Shown: positions 18,070 through 27,017, numbered from the stretch's first letter. The stretch: DNA of 64,000 nt from G963665495 sp963665495 (GCA_963665495.1 OY762289.1:558001-622000); one strand, 5' to 3'. Made by a program: numbers and translations. Notes: generated by a model from the letters alone, not told the origin.

Positions 18070-19764
18070 GTGTCCAGGAAAAATCTGTTCGGAAGCGGGA
18101 AAGCACAGTCCGGCTGGTGGCGCGTATTGGGGGCGCTACTTGTTTCGGCGTTTTTGCTGGGATTTTTTTTGCCTTTTGAGAGGCATCAGTGGCTCACATT
18201 GGCCTTATATGTTCCCCTTGCGCTGGCGCTGCGCAGGGCCGGGCCCTTGTCCGGATTTCTGACGGGACTGCTCTTTGGCGTGGTGGCCTGGGCTGGCGGG
18301 ACCTGGTGGCTGCTGCATTCCATGAGCTCCATGCTGCATTTATCCCTCTGGCAGGGGTTGGGGGCGCTAATGGTGGTCTGGCTGTATCAGGGGCTGCCGT
18401 TCGGGCTTTTCGGTCTGGTGTGCGGATGGATGAACAAACGCGGCCGTAGGGCGGGTCCGGTTTTTTGCGCCGGACTGTTAACCTTGCTGATCTTTATCCG
18501 TCCGAGACTGTGTCCAGTCTCCAGCGCAGTCTCTGTGGCGCTGTGGCCTGCTTTTATTCAGGTGGCTGATCTCGGCGGCGAATATCTGGTCCTTTTTCTG
18601 CTTTTACTGCTCAACTGGTTGCTGGCGGATTTGTTGTTCGCTTTTTGGCAGGGCCAACGGCGAACCGCTTTGATCCGCGCCATAGGTTTTGCCGTGCTGC
18701 TGGGTATAGTGCTTGGCTATGGCACCTGGCGGATTGACGCGTATGGAGAGAACGCTGCAAGACCTGACGGCAAAAAAATGACCATAGCTTCCGTGCAGCC
18801 GGCCGTTCCGGTTCGTTGGGGGACGCAAGAGCATCCGCTTGCCGCTTTTGCCTCTGCCGATGAAATGTGTCTGCAAAGCCTGTCCGCGTATATGGGGACC
18901 GTCAAGCGAGCCGGGCTGTTGCTTTTTCCCGAAATGCCCAGATTCGAATGCCTGAGCAGCGAGTTTGCTGCAAGTGGTTTGCTGGCGGCGTTGCTGCGTC
19001 TGAACATTCCGGCATTGCTGCCGACTGATGAATATGCGTACGCGCCAAAGACACAGCAGATTGTGGTTGATGCAGACCAGGATTTTGTGGTCACAACCAG
19101 AAAGATTCTTGCCAAGTACAACTCCATTTTTGTTCTGGAGCCCGGCAACGAGCTTACGCTGGCTTACCGCAAGGTACGCCTGGTGCCGTTCAGTGAGGCG
19201 ACGCCATTGCGCACAGTTTTTCCCGCAGTACAGAACATACTGGGGCACAGCCTTGAGGTAACGGAAGGCGACGGCCCGCACCTGATTTCCATCAACGGCC
19301 TCGAAATACAACCCCTGATCTGTTTTGAAAGCGGATTTCCCGGACTCGTACGCCAGGGCGTTTCCATGGGCGCTAATGTACTAGTGGAAGTTTCCAATGA
19401 CGGCTGGTTTGCGGCCCGGACAGCGGAAATGAAGCACCTGGGCATGGGAATATTCCGTACGGTGGAGTTCCGGCGTCCTTTGGTACGCTGCAGCAATTCC
19501 GGTTGCGGAGCTTTTGTCCGGACAAGCGGGGAGTTGGTTGCAAATACCCTGACGCCTCATGGCCGCTCCTGTGTGACCAGTGCGGAAGTTTGCCCCTCGG
19601 AAGTGACTACTGTGTACGCTGTTTGGGGAAACTGCTGGCTGTGGGCAGTAGTGCTGCTTGTCCTGTGGAGAATGGGAGATGCTGTCACTGGCAGAGTAAG
19701 AGTTAAGAGCAACCTTTTCCCGGTTTCAGTTGAACTGAAAAATAAAACAGTGATAAACAACTAA
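18070..19764 (+). CDS. lnt: Apolipoprotein N-acyltransferase-like protein, copy 1 (Lnt, CN-hydrolase family)
   Basis: 564 residues starting at GTG with GAGGAA just upstream. About six hydrophobic segments occupy residues ~18-225, then a periplasmic carbon-nitrogen-hydrolase domain ~235-520 and a final membrane helix ~525-545. The triad is in place: Glu288 (LLLFPEMP), Lys368 (YRKVRLVPF) and Cys418 (PLICFESGF), with SNDGWF downstream. Lnt transfers an acyl chain from phospholipid to the N-terminal Cys of mature lipoproteins. It is somewhat longer than the usual ~510 residues. The small Cys-rich secreted protein gene starts ten bases after the stop, and the same pair recurs at 22.4 kb. A specialised Lnt paralogue tied to that partner is inference; it could also be the housekeeping Lnt. 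Confidence 0.88.
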   Translation: MSRKNLFGSGKAQSGWWRVLGALLVSAFLLGFFLPFERHQWLTLALYVPLALALRRAGPLSGFLTGLLFGVVAWAGGTWWLLHSMSSMLHLSLWQGLGALMVVWLYQGLPFGLFGLVCGWMNKRGRRAGPVFCAGLLTLLIFIRPRLCPVSSAVSVALWPAFIQVADLGGEYLVLFLLLLLNWLLADLLFAFWQGQRRTALIRAIGFAVLLGIVLGYGTWRIDAYGENAARPDGKKMTIASVQPAVPVRWGTQEHPLAAFASADEMCLQSLSAYMGTVKRAGLLLFPEMPRFECLSSEFAASGLLAALLRLNIPALLPTDEYAYAPKTQQIVVDADQDFVVTTRKILAKYNSIFVLEPGNELTLAYRKVRLVPFSEATPLRTVFPAVQNILGHSLEVTEGDGPHLISINGLEIQPLICFESGFPGLVRQGVSMGANVLVEVSNDGWFAARTAEMKHLGMGIFRTVEFRRPLVRCSNSGCGAFVRTSGELVANTLTPHGRSCVTSAEVCPSEVTTVYAVWGNCWLWAVVLLVLWRMGDAVTGRVRVKSNLFPVSVELKNKTVINN

Positions 19765-19773
19765 CAGGAGGAG

Positions 19774-20145
19774 ATGATGTTTTTTAAGAACAACGTAGGT
19801 ATTGCTATATTTATTGTGCTAGCGTTACATCTAATGCATTCAGTTGCTTTTGCAGGCGGAAAACTGGTAGATTCCGGCTGTAGCAGTGTGAAGATTTTTA
19901 GAGTTTATTGTTATCAATGTGGCGATACGAAAGCGTATCTGGGGAAGTTAAGTCTTCCTGGAGATTCTGAATACGCTGACGATAGCTTGTGTTGCCTCTC
20001 TCCTTCTATTGCGACAAAGCGATGTGCAGAAAAATTTCAAGTTTCAAGTGATTCTATTGGTTATTATACTACTTTCAATATGAAAAATGTTAGTCGTGAA
20101 GAAACGTATAATAAAAGTTGTATAGCCGCTGTTGGAAAGCAGTAA
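19774..20145 (+). CDS. Small secreted six-cysteine-family protein, cassette 1
   Basis: 123 residues; AGGAGG precedes the ATG. Signal peptide about 1-27 (LMHSVAFA|GG). The mature part shares an ordered pattern with the proteins at 24132 and 25193: Cys, then V-Y/H-CYxC, YLGK/T, Cys, RC, a G-Y/F-Y motif, T-Y/F, SC and a terminal VGK/R. Six cysteines are common to all three, suggesting three disulfides in the periplasm or outside; this copy has one or two more. None has a lipobox at the signal-peptide end, so these are not obvious lipoprotein substrates of the Lnt-like partner encoded ten bases upstream. I do not recognise the family. Confidence 0.75.
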   Translation: MMFFKNNVGIAIFIVLALHLMHSVAFAGGKLVDSGCSSVKIFRVYCYQCGDTKAYLGKLSLPGDSEYADDSLCCLSPSIATKRCAEKFQVSSDSIGYYTTFNMKNVSREETYNKSCIAAVGKQ

Positions 20146-20248
20146 TGCCAGAATGTACCCATGGTAAAAAGAATGAGACGATCCATATGGAAGCGTGAGT
20201 CTGCCGAGCAGAGTCTTCAAGAGGCTTGGCGTATACCAGGCTGAAAAT

Positions 20249-20284
20249 AAACGGGTTCTTCAATGGCGAAGAACCCATTTATTT
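20249..20284 (+). terminator. Terminator hairpin after cassette 1
   Basis: GGGTTCTTC (20253-20261) pairs with GAAGAACCC (20267-20275) around GCC-like loop sequence, with flanking A- and T-rich bases (AAAC/ATTTATTT). It can serve the plus-strand cassette and perhaps the convergent minus-strand gene. Confidence 0.7.
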
Positions 20285-20327
20285 CATGGCACTCTGCAAA
20301 GAGAGCAGGCCGAAGTGTTAGGCTGTT

Positions 20328-20705
20328 TCATGCGAGTTTTTGGGCGCCCGAATAGACCTCTTCCACTTTTAAAGCGGCTGCGGCATGGCCGGGATGTTTT
20401 TGGGGATTCCAAGCCTTCATGTCGTCGAACAGGGCGCCGTCTTTGTGGTATTCGATTGTTCCCTTGAGTTGAAAAGCCTTGTTGTCGCCGGTAATGAACA
20501 GAATGGATCCTTTGCTTCCAGCGAAGATATTATTGCGTGTTTTATCGAAGTAATTATCGGCGATGAGTATGGTTTCTTCATCGTATTTTTTTACGCACGT
20601 CGCATAGATGGCGTTGGGTACGTTATTGTTATCCACAGTGGTGAAGATGATGGGTCCTTTGTGTTCGTCCCACGCCTTGCTGACTTCTTGGGGTATAAGA
20701 GCCAT
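20328..20705 (-). CDS. Pyridoxamine 5'-phosphate oxidase-family (FMN-binding split-barrel) protein
   Basis: 125 residues. The pattern PIIFTTVDNNNVPNAIYATC, then ETILIADNYFDKTRNNI and SILFITGDNKAFQLKGTIEY, is the split-barrel flavin-binding fold of small PNPOx-like proteins that bind FMN and reduce or sense small molecules. The ATG at 20705 has AAGGAG six bases upstream; the longer frame adds ten residues without such a site. The product is probably cytoplasmic. It is separated by 80 bases from the DUF364 gene upstream and may share its transcript. The substrate is not predictable. Confidence 0.78.
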   Translation of the reverse strand: MALIPQEVSKAWDEHKGPIIFTTVDNNNVPNAIYATCVKKYDEETILIADNYFDKTRNNIFAGSKGSILFITGDNKAFQLKGTIEYHKDGALFDDMKAWNPQKHPGHAAAALKVEEVYSGAQKLA

Positions 20706-20785
20706 TTTTTCTCCTTTATATAGTGATTCAATCAATAGATAATACGCCTACAAAGCAGGAAGTTGTTTTCCTGCGTATTCTGAAA

Positions 20786-21526
20786 TTATTCCCGCCCTTC
20801 CTCTTCCATCAGGCAATACCGCTCCCAGCCCATCAGCGACGCAGCCCCGGAAACGGTCGTGCCGAAGAATATCACCGGTTTGTCGCTCATGAAGCGCCCT
20901 ATGGTGTCGTTTGAAATGGTGGAACCGGTGACCACCAGCAGGTCGGCCCAGTCCACGGATTCCTGAGTGGCCTCGGGCCCCAGAATGGACGCGCCGCGCA
21001 GGGTTTTGCCTATGTTGTCCGGATCCAGGTCCAGTACGCGCATCTCGAAAACCTTGCTCATTTTTTCAACCATGGCGGGCTGAAAACCCACGTGGGTGAT
21101 TTTGGGATTGCCGTATTTTTCCTGAATGTATTCGACCAGTTTGCCCGCACAGATGGTGGGCATCTGGTCTTTACAGTGTACGCACCCCTTGCATTGGCCC
21201 AGGCTGGCCTGCACCGCGTTTAACACGGACACGAACACGGCCCGGCGAAAATTATTGCTGAGTTCCAGTTGCGCCACCTGCCCCAGCGTGCCGGAATAAT
21301 CGCCGAAGCGGTCGGTAAAAGCCTGGCCTCTGGCGCCGTTTACCGTTGCCTCCATCAGCCTTTCCTTGCCCTTTTGCAGGGGAAAGTCGTCGCCTTCGGG
21401 ATTGCCAATGGCTTCTTCAACGGAAAGGGTCCGAGCTTTTACATCCACGCGCATTTCCAGCAAATTGTTTTCTTTCCAGATTTGAAGTGCCTTTTCCTGC
21501 ACCTCTTTTAAAACACCTTCGCGCAT
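20786..21526 (-). CDS. DUF364/DUF4213 putative metal-chelation protein
   Basis: 246 residues. The C-terminal half has the Rossmann-like DUF364 signature: VGFQPAMVEKM, LDLDPDNIGKTLRG, DLLVVTGSTISNDTIGRF and VIFFGTTVSGAASLMGW. The N-terminal half corresponds to the DUF4213 enolase-N-like part. A CKGCVHC cluster in the middle could bind a metal. Such proteins are often encoded beside metal or cofactor transport genes; their function is not established. I start at the ATG at 21526 because GGAGA lies five bases upstream; a TTG at 21538 is possible. This gene and the PNPOx-like gene sit, on the opposite strand, between the two lnt cassettes. Confidence 0.8.
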   Translation of the reverse strand: MREGVLKEVQEKALQIWKENNLLEMRVDVKARTLSVEEAIGNPEGDDFPLQKGKERLMEATVNGARGQAFTDRFGDYSGTLGQVAQLELSNNFRRAVFVSVLNAVQASLGQCKGCVHCKDQMPTICAGKLVEYIQEKYGNPKITHVGFQPAMVEKMSKVFEMRVLDLDPDNIGKTLRGASILGPEATQESVDWADLLVVTGSTISNDTIGRFMSDKPVIFFGTTVSGAASLMGWERYCLMEEEGRE

Positions 21527-22402
21527 ATTTGTCTCCAATCAGGCCGTATGAAAAGGCCGGCCAGTGTTAAAAATAAAAGCAGTCTGGGATGTCCTGATTA
21601 TCTCACGAAATGTGACAATAGATACTACGGTTGTTAATTCCATCGTAAAAAGATCATGAAACTTTTATAATCAGTCCCAAAAAACAGATCTAATGTAACT
21701 CCATTGTCTTTTTGGAGTCAAAAGTAAATCATTAATAAAGTATCACACAAGTCTCGTATGGATTTTTGCTGATGACTTGCGAACTTTGCAGGATCTTCCC
21801 TTCGAAATTAAAAAGAACGCTTCATTTTGTCTCTCAATATCCAGCCGCCAAAAAAGATGGCGAACGTACCATATGCATAACTGGCGCTGCTTGGAACGCT
21901 TTGAAGTCTATCTTCTTTCTTCCCGGAATCTTTGAAAGGGCGTCTGATGGCAACTTTTGTGTCAAATGGATGCTCTTATGCCTACAGAGTTGGCGTTAGA
22001 GGTGCTGTTTGCGACCTTATGTGGCTTATCTATCTGAATTTACAGCAGGTTATTTTAGGTACAATATTTGCTTTAGGTAAATTATTACAAATATTCCAAG
22101 TCTGTGGTAATGTCAGAACATCGTACATGTAGCTGATATTGCAGAACCGCATTGCAGTAGAAAAGTATGCTGTAGTATGGTTTATTTGCGTATAAAATGA
22201 TACTAGTAATAGTTGTTTTACATAATTAACTATGTAAAAAATATAAGTGGAAAGGATTTAGTTATTGTATAAATCATAATTAAAATAATACAGATCCTAG
22301 TACACTAGAAGCAAATAATAAATTTAAAAAAATTACTGTTTAGAATGTCCATTTAAGTCTTTAACATTAAGCAATAATATTTATGTTTTCGGAAAAAGAA
22401 CC
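21527..22402. other. AT-rich intergenic stretch between DUF364 and the second lnt cassette
   Basis: Short frames occur (for example a 77-codon frame from 21766) but none has a recognisable product or good start. The last 200 bases are very AT-rich. I saw no clear palindromes, and no similarity by eye to the upstream region of cassette 1. Confidence 0.4.
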
Positions 22403-24112
22403 ATGGCGGAGAACAATTCCCTGTTAGCGAACATGAAAAGTAAGCCAGTCAGCTGGTGCGCATTCGGGTTGCTTGCGGTAGCTGCATTTTTGCTGGGAAT
22501 TTTTTTGCCTTTCGAGCAGCATCAGTGGCTCGCACTGGTCTTGTATGTTCCCCTTGCGCTGGTACTGCGCAGAACCGGACCTTTTGCCGGATTTCTTGCG
22601 GGTATGCTCTTTGGCGTGGTCGGCTGGGCGGCCGGAACCTGGTGGCTGGTAAATTCCATGGGCTCCATGTTGCATTATTCCCCCTGGAAAGGAGTCGGTG
22701 CGGCAATGCTGGTCTGGCTGTATCAGGGGCTGCCGTTCGGGGCTTTCGGCCTGGTTTGCGGCTGGATGCATAAAAACGGACGTACGGCGGGTCCGGTGTT
22801 TAGCGCCGGACTGTTTACGTTGCTGCTTTTTCTCCGTCCGAGGCTGTGTCCTGTCTCCAGCGCAGTCTCTGTGGCGCTGTGGCCTTCTTTCATTCAGGTC
22901 GCTGATCTCGGGGGCGAATATCTGGTCCTTTTTCTGCTGTTATTGCTCAACTGGCTGCTGGCCGACGCGTTGTATGCCTTTTGGCAGGGCAACCGGCGGA
23001 CCTCATTGTCACGGGCCATAAGTTTTGCCCTGTTGCTGGGCTTGATACTCGGCTACGGCACTTGGCGGATTGACGCGTGTGGGGAGCAGGCTGCCAGCCC
23101 GGACGGCCGTGTGTTGTCCGTTGCCTCCGTACAGCCTGCCGTTCCTGTGCGTTGGGGGACGACAGAGCATCCGCTGGACGCTTATGCCACTGCCGAGAAA
23201 ATTTCCCTGCAAAGCCTGTCCGCGCACTTGGATACCGTCAAACGTGCCGGGCTGATACTGTTTCCCGAACTGCCGGATTTCGAATGCCTGGGCGGCGAGT
23301 TCGTTGCAAGCGGGTTGCTGGCGGTGTTGCAGCGTCTGAATATCCCGGCTTTGCTGCCGAGTGATGAATATGCCTACGCGGCAGAGGTGCAGCCAGTTGC
23401 GAAGGAAGTGGCGGGGCAAGTCAAGGCTGATGCAAGTCCCAACCGTACGACGACGACCCGGAAAATACTTGCCAAGTACAACTCCGTTTTTGTCCTGGAG
23501 CCCGGCAGCGATCTTGCGCTGGCTTACCGCAAAGTCCGGCTGGTGCCGTTCAGCGAGACGACACCGTTGCGCTCGGTCTTTCCCGGTTTTCAGAAAAAAT
23601 TCGGGCAGAGCCTTGAAGTCACGGAAGGCGATGGCCCGCGTTTGATTTCCGTCAGCGGCCTCGAAATACAACCCCTGATCTGTTTTGAAAGCGGCTTTTC
23701 CGGACTCGTACGCCAGGGCGTTTCCATGGGGGCAGACGTGCTGGTGGAAGTCTCCAACGATGGTTGGTTTGCAGCCCGTGCAGCGGAAATGAAGCACCTG
23801 GGTATGGGAATATTTCGTGCGGTTGAGTTTCGGCGGCCTTTGGTGCGTTGCAGCAACACCGGCTGCGGGGCTTTTGTCCGGGCTAGCGGGGAGCTGGTTG
23901 CAAACACTCTGACACCGCATGGCCGCTCCTGTGTGACCAGCGCGGACGTTTGGCCTTCAGGGGTGACGACTTTTTACGCGGTATGGGGAAACTGCTGGCT
24001 GTGGGCAGTGGTGCTGCTTGTTCTGTGGCGAGTGGGAGAAACGGCCATGGGGAAAAAACAGGCGTTAATGGCCCTGTCAGACAGGTTTTTGTTTCAGAGA
24101 ACAGTAGAATAA
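22403..24112 (+). CDS. lnt: Apolipoprotein N-acyltransferase-like protein, copy 2
   Basis: 569 residues, aligned end to end with the protein at 18070 and identical over long blocks, for example LCPVSSAVSVALWP and FIQVADLGGEYLVLFLLLLL. Catalytic residues are kept: Glu289 (LILFPELP), Lys377 (YRKVRLVPF) and Cys427 (PLICFESGF). The main differences are in the N-terminal 20 residues, the C-terminal 25 residues and a loop of about nine extra residues near 335-350, between the Glu and Lys motifs. Only a weak GGAAAAAGAA precedes the ATG. The six-cysteine gene follows 19 bases after the stop, so gene order is the same as in cassette 1. With both copies intact, divided specificity or dosage are both possible. 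Confidence 0.88.
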   Translation: MAENNSLLANMKSKPVSWCAFGLLAVAAFLLGIFLPFEQHQWLALVLYVPLALVLRRTGPFAGFLAGMLFGVVGWAAGTWWLVNSMGSMLHYSPWKGVGAAMLVWLYQGLPFGAFGLVCGWMHKNGRTAGPVFSAGLFTLLLFLRPRLCPVSSAVSVALWPSFIQVADLGGEYLVLFLLLLLNWLLADALYAFWQGNRRTSLSRAISFALLLGLILGYGTWRIDACGEQAASPDGRVLSVASVQPAVPVRWGTTEHPLDAYATAEKISLQSLSAHLDTVKRAGLILFPELPDFECLGGEFVASGLLAVLQRLNIPALLPSDEYAYAAEVQPVAKEVAGQVKADASPNRTTTTRKILAKYNSVFVLEPGSDLALAYRKVRLVPFSETTPLRSVFPGFQKKFGQSLEVTEGDGPRLISVSGLEIQPLICFESGFSGLVRQGVSMGADVLVEVSNDGWFAARAAEMKHLGMGIFRAVEFRRPLVRCSNTGCGAFVRASGELVANTLTPHGRSCVTSADVWPSGVTTFYAVWGNCWLWAVVLLVLWRVGETAMGKKQALMALSDRFLFQRTVE

Positions 24113-24131
24113 AAAAGAGAAGGAGAGCGTC

Positions 24132-24494
24132 ATGAATGGTAAAATTAAAGTATGTATTATTTTGATGGCTTTATTTCTGTTTGGGGCAATTGCAACTGCT
24201 TCCGCATCAACAAAAGCAACTCCGGATAACTGCGCTTCCGTTGGATCTGCCGTTGTGCATTGTTATAATTGCATTGAGCGCAAATATCTTGGAACCGTAA
24301 GTGTTTTGACAGGCTATGAAGAGTCCGGAGGCGAAGGTTACTGCATCGTGGCTTCGACAGCTAAAGAGCGTTGTTCGAGTGTGTATGGCATTGATCGGAA
24401 TGGTGTCGGGTTTTATTCTGAATTCAAGATAGGCGGTGGAAGCCGTGACGAGACCTATGATACGAGCTGTGTTGAGGCAGTTGGCAAGCCGTAA
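24132..24494 (+). CDS. Small secreted six-cysteine-family protein, cassette 2
   Basis: 120 residues. AAGGAGAG precedes the ATG by six bases. Signal peptide about 1-26 (GAIATASA|ST). Shared pattern: NCASVGSAVVHCYNC, KYLGTVSV, a single Cys, ERCSSVYG, VGFYSEF, SRDETYDTSC and EAVGKP. It is clearly homologous to the proteins at 19774 and 25193, yet less conserved than the two Lnt-like partners are to each other, which suggests faster evolution of the small protein. No known domain. A GC-rich palindrome follows about 100 bases downstream. Confidence 0.78.
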   Translation: MNGKIKVCIILMALFLFGAIATASASTKATPDNCASVGSAVVHCYNCIERKYLGTVSVLTGYEESGGEGYCIVASTAKERCSSVYGIDRNGVGFYSEFKIGGGSRDETYDTSCVEAVGKP

Positions 24495-25053
24495 TAACGA
24501 GCCTGCTTTATAGTACAAAGAAATTCTACAAGCCGTGCGCAAACTATAGTTTGTAAAACTGCGTTTTCTGCTTCAATTCCGTCTCATTCTCTTTAAGGAG
24601 CCCCCGCGTACGCGGGGGCTCCACGAGTCCGGTTCTTATGGGCCAGGCTGCTTACCATAATAATTTACTCCTTTCGTCGTATCTCACCGAATTCCCTCAT
24701 AAAAAATACGGATACAAGTGCGTTCGGCCCGACTCAAGTCGGTTATTTTTCTGCTCTTTTCAAAAGAAGTTCATTTATGAGTTTTATAAAACCTTACTCA
24801 ACCTGTGAACTCTGATGCGAACTTGCTAGCATCTCGGTCACGCCACGGAAGTTTCGGGTAATAGAATCGTATTCTTCACCTTCCTGTAACGAAAGACCTT
24901 TCTTCTGCTGTCATAGTGCACCTAATTTGAAATCAGTATACTGAATCCTACTCATTTAAAATTAAAGCAAGTGTACGTTGTTTGATGAAGATAAATCCAG
25001 TTCCTATTCGTGAAAAATGGCTAGCTTTCGCGGCCTTTTGCGGGCTGCAGTAA
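24495..25053. other. Stretch between cassettes 2 and 3
   Basis: Contains the palindrome at 24597-24622. About 24870-24960 is similar by eye to the region upstream of cassette 1. No intact gene. The third lnt appears to have been lost between the promoter-like part and its last ~110 bases. Confidence 0.5.
24597..24622. terminator. Perfect GC-rich palindrome after cassette 2
   Basis: A 26-base perfect palindrome with arms GGAGCCCCCGCGT/ACGCGGGGGCTCC. No T-run follows, so it may act as a bidirectional or mRNA-end hairpin rather than a classic terminator. A related GGAGCCCC hairpin follows cassette 3. Confidence 0.6.
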
Positions 25054-25164
25054 ATCCGGCTGTGGACAGTGGTGGTTGTAGTTTCGTGGAGAGTAGGACA
25101 GACGGTCAGTTGGGACAATAGGTGTGAATGGCAATGTAGGACATGCCATGTTGCAACATGGTAA
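25054..25164 (+). pseudogene. 3' remnant of a third lnt-like gene
   Basis: This frame reads IRLWTVVVVVSWRVGQTVSW and continues to a TAA at 25162-25164, matching the last membrane helix of copies 1 and 2 (CWLWAVVLLVLWRVGETA). The DNA also matches, for example GGCTGTGGACAGTGGTGG against GGCTGTGGGCAGTGGTGC. A TAA lies in frame just upstream and no further lnt sequence can be found, so roughly 1.6 kb is missing. It sits immediately before the third six-cysteine gene, exactly where an intact lnt would end. Confidence 0.65.
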
Positions 25165-25192
25165 AAATAAAAACAGGAAAGAGGAGAACACA

Positions 25193-25552
25193 ATGAATTC
25201 TAAAAAAAATTTGCTTCTCGTAATGCTGATGCTGTTAGTTGTATTGGGATTTACTTCAAAAGTTTTAGCAAGTAGCAAACCCAGTTCCGAGAATTGTGCT
25301 AGTGCTGGTTCTGTTACAGTTTATTGTTATGATTGCGTATCAGATCCTAAAAAATATATGGGGAAGGTTGCAGTAGTTGCAACTTATTCAGGTAATGGTT
25401 GCGTGGATAATTCTGAAGCAAGACAACGGTGTAGTGAAGTGTATAATTATAAGCAGAGTAGTGTTGGATATTATGCGACTTATACTATAAATATTACTTC
25501 TTTTACAAATACATTTATTAAATCATGTATAGATGAAGTAGGCAGGCAATAA
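25193..25552 (+). CDS. Small secreted six-cysteine-family protein, cassette 3
   Basis: 119 residues from the ATG at 25193, with AAAGAGGAG nine bases upstream. Signal peptide about 1-25 (GFTSKVLA|SS). Shared pattern: NCASAGSVTVYCYDC, KKYMGKVAV, a single Cys, RQRCSEVYN, VGYYATY, NTFIKSC and DEVGRQ. All six family cysteines are kept, so the protein seems intact although its lnt neighbour has decayed to a stub. Codon use is more AT-rich than in the lnt genes. It may still be expressed, from the promoter-like sequence before the stub. Confidence 0.75.
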   Translation: MNSKKNLLLVMLMLLVVLGFTSKVLASSKPSSENCASAGSVTVYCYDCVSDPKKYMGKVAVVATYSGNGCVDNSEARQRCSEVYNYKQSSVGYYATYTINITSFTNTFIKSCIDEVGRQ

Positions 25553-25660
25553 TTAGAGTGGTCTGTGCACGTCGTAATAAAAGTGGTGTAGGCTGTTCGA
25601 GAGCATGAGGCTATCATATCTAAAGCTTTGTTTCAGTTACTCAACTCATTCATCCCTCCA

Positions 25661-25687
25661 GGAGCCCCTTGTTTTTGCCGGGGCTCC
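25661..25687. terminator. GC-rich hairpin after cassette 3
   Basis: GGAGCCCC (25661-25668) pairs with GGGGCTCC (25680-25687). It corresponds in position and arm sequence to the palindrome after cassette 2. Confidence 0.55.
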
Positions 25688-26065
25688 CAAGGCTGCTTGT
25701 CAGAGTGCTTTGCCCCGACGCCGGATTCTCCGTGATTCAAGGGTAAGATATACCTCCTAGAGTGCGTTTGGCATACCTTGAGCCTTATTTGATTATCTGT
25801 TCTGTGGCAGAGGGCATTGATTTGTTCTCTTAGTGTCAGCAGGTTAGTAGTTTATTACTTGGGCATTGAGTTCTTTTTTTTCTTGACATTATTTCATTCC
25901 TTTTTACTATAAAATACATACCCTTCCTTTCGGAGCCTGGATGGTTTTGCCGTTTCCCGCCGACCGTCAGAGCTCAAGAAAGCGTATCGGGCAGAGATCG
26001 GCTGACTTGTAGTTGGAGTGACGATCCGCCTGAAATCCGAACTCAGTAAAAAAAGCGAACTAGCT
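25688..26065. other. Intergenic stretch before the aldo/keto reductase
   Basis: No gene. A TTGACATTATTTCATTCC stretch at 25883-25900 followed 12-18 bases later by TACTATAAAATAC resembles a sigma70 promoter for the downstream reductase pair. Confidence 0.4.
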
Positions 26066-27016
26066 ATGCAGAAGAAAAAAATCGGCACATCTGATATTTT
26101 TATTGCTCCCATTGTTTTTGGCGGTAATGTGTTTGGTTGGACAGTTGATGAAGCACAATCTTTTAAGCTGTTGGATGCCTTTGTGGACAAGGGCTTCAAT
26201 ATGATCGACACGGCGGACGTCTATTCCGCCTGGGCGCCTGGAAATGCCGGCGGCGAGTCCGAAACCGTCATCGGCCAGTGGCTGCACAAAACCGGTAAAC
26301 GAGACCAGGTGATTGTGGCGACCAAAGTCGGCAACGAAATGGGCGACGGCTCCAAGGGGCTTTCAAAAAAGTATATTCTCAAGGCGGTTGAGGATTCTCT
26401 ATGGCGTTTACAGACAGATTATATCGACGTCTATTATTCGCACATCGATGACCCGAATACGCCCTTTGAAGAAACTCTGGAAGCGCATCAGAAACTCATC
26501 CAGGAAGGCAAGGTGCGCCATATAGCCTCTTCAAACTACGAGCCCGCGCGGCTCAAAGAGGTACTGGCCCTGGCCAAGGAAAAGGGATTGCCTCGCTATG
26601 TTGCGCATCAGCCCGAGTATAATTTGTTCGACCGTGCCGGCTATGAAAACGAGCTGGAAAAGATCTGCACGGATGAGGGGCTCGGCGTTGTGACCTTTTT
26701 CTCCCTGGCCAGCGGATTCTTGTCCGGCAAATACCGTACTGCCGATGATCTCAAAAAGAGCAAACGGGAAATATTTCTGACAAAATACATGAATGACAGG
26801 GGCTTGAAAATTCTTGCGGCTCTGGATGCGGTCTCCAAGGACAAGGGCGTACCCGCTGCAGTGATCTCCATAGCCTGGATTCTGCACCGGCCCAGCGTCA
26901 CGGCCCCCATTGTGAGCGCCACAACCCTGGCGCAGCTCGATCAGCTGATTTCCGCGGTGGATCTGAAGTTGACCGACAAGGACATGGAAATCCTCAACCA
27001 GGCGAGCGGGTATTAA
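26066..27016 (+). CDS. Aldo/keto reductase
   Basis: 316 residues from the ATG at 26066 (MQKKKIGTSDIFIAPIVFGG). The AKR catalytic tetrad is visible: Asp and Tyr in FNMIDTADVYSAW, Lys in VIVATKVGNEMG and His in YYSHIDDPNTP. NADPH-binding features near the C-terminus (IVSATTLAQLDQL) are also present. It reduces carbonyl compounds with NADPH in the cytoplasm; the substrate is unknown. The frame is open 16 codons further, but the family N-terminus starts here; the ribosome site is weak. The old-yellow-enzyme gene starts one base after the stop, so the two form an operon of reductases. Confidence 0.9.
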   Translation: MQKKKIGTSDIFIAPIVFGGNVFGWTVDEAQSFKLLDAFVDKGFNMIDTADVYSAWAPGNAGGESETVIGQWLHKTGKRDQVIVATKVGNEMGDGSKGLSKKYILKAVEDSLWRLQTDYIDVYYSHIDDPNTPFEETLEAHQKLIQEGKVRHIASSNYEPARLKEVLALAKEKGLPRYVAHQPEYNLFDRAGYENELEKICTDEGLGVVTFFSLASGFLSGKYRTADDLKKSKREIFLTKYMNDRGLKILAALDAVSKDKGVPAAVISIAWILHRPSVTAPIVSATTLAQLDQLISAVDLKLTDKDMEILNQASGY

Positions 27017-27017
27017 G

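Noticed and set aside
21766..21999. 77-codon plus-strand frame between DUF364 and the second lnt
   Set aside because: No recognisable protein, no good ribosome site, and the region is AT-rich with scattered frames.
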